A stretch of 7,598 bases of DNA from Desulfobacteraceae bacterium. Its GTDB lineage: Bacteria; Desulfobacterota; DSM-4660; Desulfatiglandales; Desulfatiglandaceae. Numbering within the stretch: the stretch's first letter is position 1; each line of letters begins with the position of its first letter. The translations under genes were made by a program, and so were the position numbers. Below, piece after piece: positions 5,648 through 7,598 of this stretch. Under the pieces are notes generated by a model that saw nothing but the letters and a program-made list of their open reading frames with translations, was not told the DNA's origin and searched no databases. The stretch covers positions 1-7,598 of the forward strand of contig DSCZ01000609.1 in assembly GCA_011048855.1 (NCBI GenBank), written 5' to 3'.

Positions 5648-6771
5648 TGAGCCAAAGAATGAATGTTGAAATACGGCCGGACAGGCTGAAAAAACTTTTC
5701 CGCAAGCTGGTGGATATTTACAGCCCCTCCGGTAAAGAAGAAGAGATAGTCGAATTTCTATCCCGTTATCTTAAAAGGGCGGGCCTTCCGGTGACGCTCC
5801 AGGACGTGGATGAAAATCGCTGCAACATCCTCGTGATTCCGGAAAAGGCCGATATTCAGGCCGGTTTTGTAGGGCACTTAGACACGGTGGCCGCCCACAA
5901 CCTGGAAACATTCGGTTTCAGTGAAGAAGGCGAAGTCGTCTCCGGACTTGGAACCGCGGATATGAAAGGTGGATGCGCTGCATTGATCGAGGCTTTTACA
6001 GCTCTGTGGGAATCCGGATGTCATGGTTTGCCGGTCGCCCTATGCCTGCTTGTAGGGGAGGAAGAGGAGGGTGACGGTGCCGAAGCGCTACTCACGGAGT
6101 TCCATTTTCCGTGGGCCGTAATCGCCGAACCTACATCGCTCAAACCCTGTCTATCCCACTATGGTTATGCAGAAATACAGCTGTCTACGGCCGGAGAAAG
6201 AATGCATGCGTCCATGGCCAAGATGACCGACAATGCAGTTGAAGTCATGCTCAGGCTTATTTTGGACATTTCGCGTCATATCCAGACCGAAAGGCCCGAT
6301 CTTGTTTATAACATCAGGGATCTTTTCAGCGCTCAGTCCGGTTTCGCCGTACCGGAACGATGCGATGCATCGATCGATCTGCATCTTCCACCGACAGCCC
6401 CGATCGGGGAAATCATAACCGAGATCGAAGAGCTTGCCGCTGATCACCGGTACAATCACGAAGGGGTGGAAACCCAGTTCAGAGTGGTTACGATCGATGC
6501 CGGTTATGATCTTCCCGAGCGGGGCCCGCTGATCGATGCTTTGAAAACTGCATTTGCAGCTTTTTCGATAGACTGGGAACCTGAAGCGTTCAGAAGTCAT
6601 TCCGACGCCAACCGCTTCTGGGCCGCCGGAGTAAAACCGATCTTGCTTGGGCCGGGAGACCTGGTAAAGGCCCATTCTCCTGATGAATGCATTTCGTTTG
6701 ACGAAATCCAAAAAGCCGCCGGCCTTTATGCCGGTTTGCTGGGCGGGGATTTTTTTGATCATAAGTGCTAG
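5647..6771 (+). CDS. M20-family zinc metallohydrolase (ArgE/DapE/CPG2-like deacylase or peptidase)
   Basis: Probable cytoplasmic dizinc amidohydrolase that cleaves an N-acyl amino acid or a small peptide. The product has 374 residues, normal for the family. Active-site blocks appear in order: GHLDTV (76-81) with zinc ligand His77 and Asp79; GTADMKGG (102-109) with bridging Asp105; GEEEEGDG (137-144) with the catalytic and zinc-binding Glu pair at about 139-140; AEPTSLKP (160-167) with ligand Glu161; and KAHSPDE (341-347) with the final ligand His343. The inserted dimerisation domain starts near 170, with GERMHASM (183-190) at its usual place. All metal and catalytic residues appear present, so it should be active. 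ATG 5647 overlaps the acetyltransferase stop as TGATG; GTG 5644, one codon earlier, is possible. The 3' end overlaps the DUF1848 gene. Sequence alone does not separate acetylornithine, succinyl-diaminopimelate, carboxypeptidase or other substrates, and no arginine or lysine gene is nearby. Confidence 0.93.
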   Translation: MSQRMNVEIRPDRLKKLFRKLVDIYSPSGKEEEIVEFLSRYLKRAGLPVTLQDVDENRCNILVIPEKADIQAGFVGHLDTVAAHNLETFGFSEEGEVVSGLGTADMKGGCAALIEAFTALWESGCHGLPVALCLLVGEEEEGDGAEALLTEFHFPWAVIAEPTSLKPCLSHYGYAEIQLSTAGERMHASMAKMTDNAVEVMLRLILDISRHIQTERPDLVYNIRDLFSAQSGFAVPERCDASIDLHLPPTAPIGEIITEIEELAADHRYNHEGVETQFRVVTIDAGYDLPERGPLIDALKTAFAAFSIDWEPEAFRSHSDANRFWAAGVKPILLGPGDLVKAHSPDECISFDEIQKAAGLYAGLLGGDFFDHKC

Positions 6772-7598
6772 TAGAAGAACTGATATTCCGGCGTTTTATA
6801 CAAAATGGTTCATAAATCGATTGAAAGAAAAGTTCTGCCTCGTGCAAAACCCTTTCAAACGTTCCAGTTTTAATCGAGTCAGCCTGGACCCTCGCGACGT
6901 TGACGTGATTGTGTTCTGGACCAGGAATGCCCGACCGTTGCTAACCCATCTTCCGGAGTTGGATCGATTGGGCTACCGCTATTATTTTCATTATACCGTT
7001 ACTGGAAATCCTCCATTCCTGGATCCTTGCTGCCCCGGCCCTGAAGAGGCGCTCCAGACATTTCAAAAGCTGGCCACGGACATCGGCACGGATAAAGTCA
7101 TATGGAGATACGACCCCATAGTTCTCACGGCGGAAACCGACGAAAAATTTCACAGGGAGATGTTCGAATTTCTAGCCTCTCGTCTAAGGGGTTTTACCAA
7201 AAGGGTGATGGTGAGCCTGGTGCAGGTTTACAGAAAAAACAGATCCCGCCTGCGCCAGGCAGGGAACAGGGGCTCGATTCTGATAGACCTATCCACAAAA
7301 GGCCTGGAGAATTTAATGCAATCGCTGAGTTCAATCGCTGCCGAAAACAGCATCGAGATTTTTTCCTGTGCACAGGAAAACGATATGAGTCATCTTGGAA
7401 TCAAAACCGGCCGGTGTATCGACCCCGATTTAATTGAAAGGCTTTTCGACCTTCATGTCAGCAGGCGGAAAGATCCCGGTCAGAGGAGGGCATGCCGATG
7501 CGCTGTGAGCCGGGACGTCGGAGCCTATGATACATGCATATATGGCTGCCGTTATTGCTACGCCACGACCAGCATCGAGAGGGCGCGCAGCCGCTACA
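6755..7598 (+). CDS. DUF1848 family protein with C-terminal CX3CX2C cluster, 3' end cut by window edge
   Basis: I translated this from TTG 6755 and found 281 open codons to the window edge without a stop. The N-terminus MIISASRRTDIPAFY (1-15), QNPF (31-34), DVDVIVFWTRN (48-58), RYYFHYTVTG (75-84), the conserved IWRYDPIVLT (116-125) and CAQENDMS (205-212) match the DUF1848 family as I know it. Cysteines 247, 249, 261, 265 and 268 form CXC and CX3CX2C (TCIYGCRYCYA, 260-270), the latter identical in spacing to the iron-sulfur motif of radical-SAM enzymes but near the C-terminus. The biochemical function is unknown. The start is inferred: the family begins exactly at M-I-I-S-A-S, which needs TTG, and GGCGGGG lies 6 nt upstream. 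ATG 6728 would add nine residues but has no ribosome binding site. The gene overlaps the M20 gene by 17 bp, so it belongs to the same operon. Few residues should be missing. Confidence 0.88.
   Translation, partial: MIISASRRTDIPAFYTKWFINRLKEKFCLVQNPFKRSSFNRVSLDPRDVDVIVFWTRNARPLLTHLPELDRLGYRYYFHYTVTGNPPFLDPCCPGPEEALQTFQKLATDIGTDKVIWRYDPIVLTAETDEKFHREMFEFLASRLRGFTKRVMVSLVQVYRKNRSRLRQAGNRGSILIDLSTKGLENLMQSLSSIAAENSIEIFSCAQENDMSHLGIKTGRCIDPDLIERLFDLHVSRRKDPGQRRACRCAVSRDVGAYDTCIYGCRYCYATTSIERARSRY

Noticed and set aside
6151..6762. Minus-strand frame of 203 codons opposite the M20 gene
   Set aside because: Antisense shadow: the plus strand contains all zinc-ligand motifs of the M20 family in order.
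7102..7437. Plus-strand frame of 111 codons inside the DUF1848 gene
   Set aside because: It is in another frame; the DUF1848 frame is open over the whole stretch and carries conserved family motifs.
1..7598. tRNA, rRNA, CRISPR, insertion sequence or phage genes
   Set aside because: No tandem repeat-spacer pattern, terminal inverted repeats, transposase or integrase motifs, or tRNA-like cloverleaf were seen in the gaps between genes.

Overview
The window looks like chromosomal DNA of a Gram-negative bacterium. My best guess is a member of Desulfobacterota (the former Deltaproteobacteria). That rests only on moderate GC, AGGAGG-type ribosome binding sites, codon choice and gene content, and there is no rRNA or other marker to confirm it. 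Nothing marks a mobile element, phage, CRISPR array or tRNA. The two gene blocks diverge from a gap of about 380-600 bp centred near 4700.

Minus-strand block (4515 down to 1). It begins with an alpha/beta hydrolase that resembles 3-oxoadipate enol-lactonase (3730-4515). A dipeptide/oligopeptide-type ABC importer follows: a secreted substrate-binding protein (1888-3441), a DppB/OppB-type permease (781-1758) and a DppC/OppC-type permease that runs off the left edge (784 to 1). The binding-protein gene has a good sigma70-type promoter at 3656-3684 and a leader of about 200 nt. It is separated from the permeases by a strong stem-loop without a U-tract, which would suit high binding-protein and lower permease expression from one transcript. 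The two permease genes overlap by 4 bp (ATGA). The importer's ATPases are not in the window and probably lie just beyond position 1. The substrate cannot be read from sequence.

Plus-strand block (about 4900 to 7598). A small ORF is interrupted by an in-frame TAA (4900-5088). It is followed by a GNAT N-acetyltransferase (5120-5647), an M20-family metallo-deacylase/peptidase (5647-6771) and a DUF1848 protein cut by the right edge (from 6755). Consecutive genes touch or overlap, so they are almost certainly co-transcribed. An acetyltransferase next to an M20 amide hydrolase suggests making or removing an N-acyl amine. The DUF1848 protein carries a C-terminal CX3CX2C cluster like the iron-sulfur motif of radical-SAM enzymes, which makes this uncharacterised cassette the most interesting part of the window.

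Two real genes, the DppC-type permease and the DUF1848 gene, are open at the window edges and were read directly from the bases.
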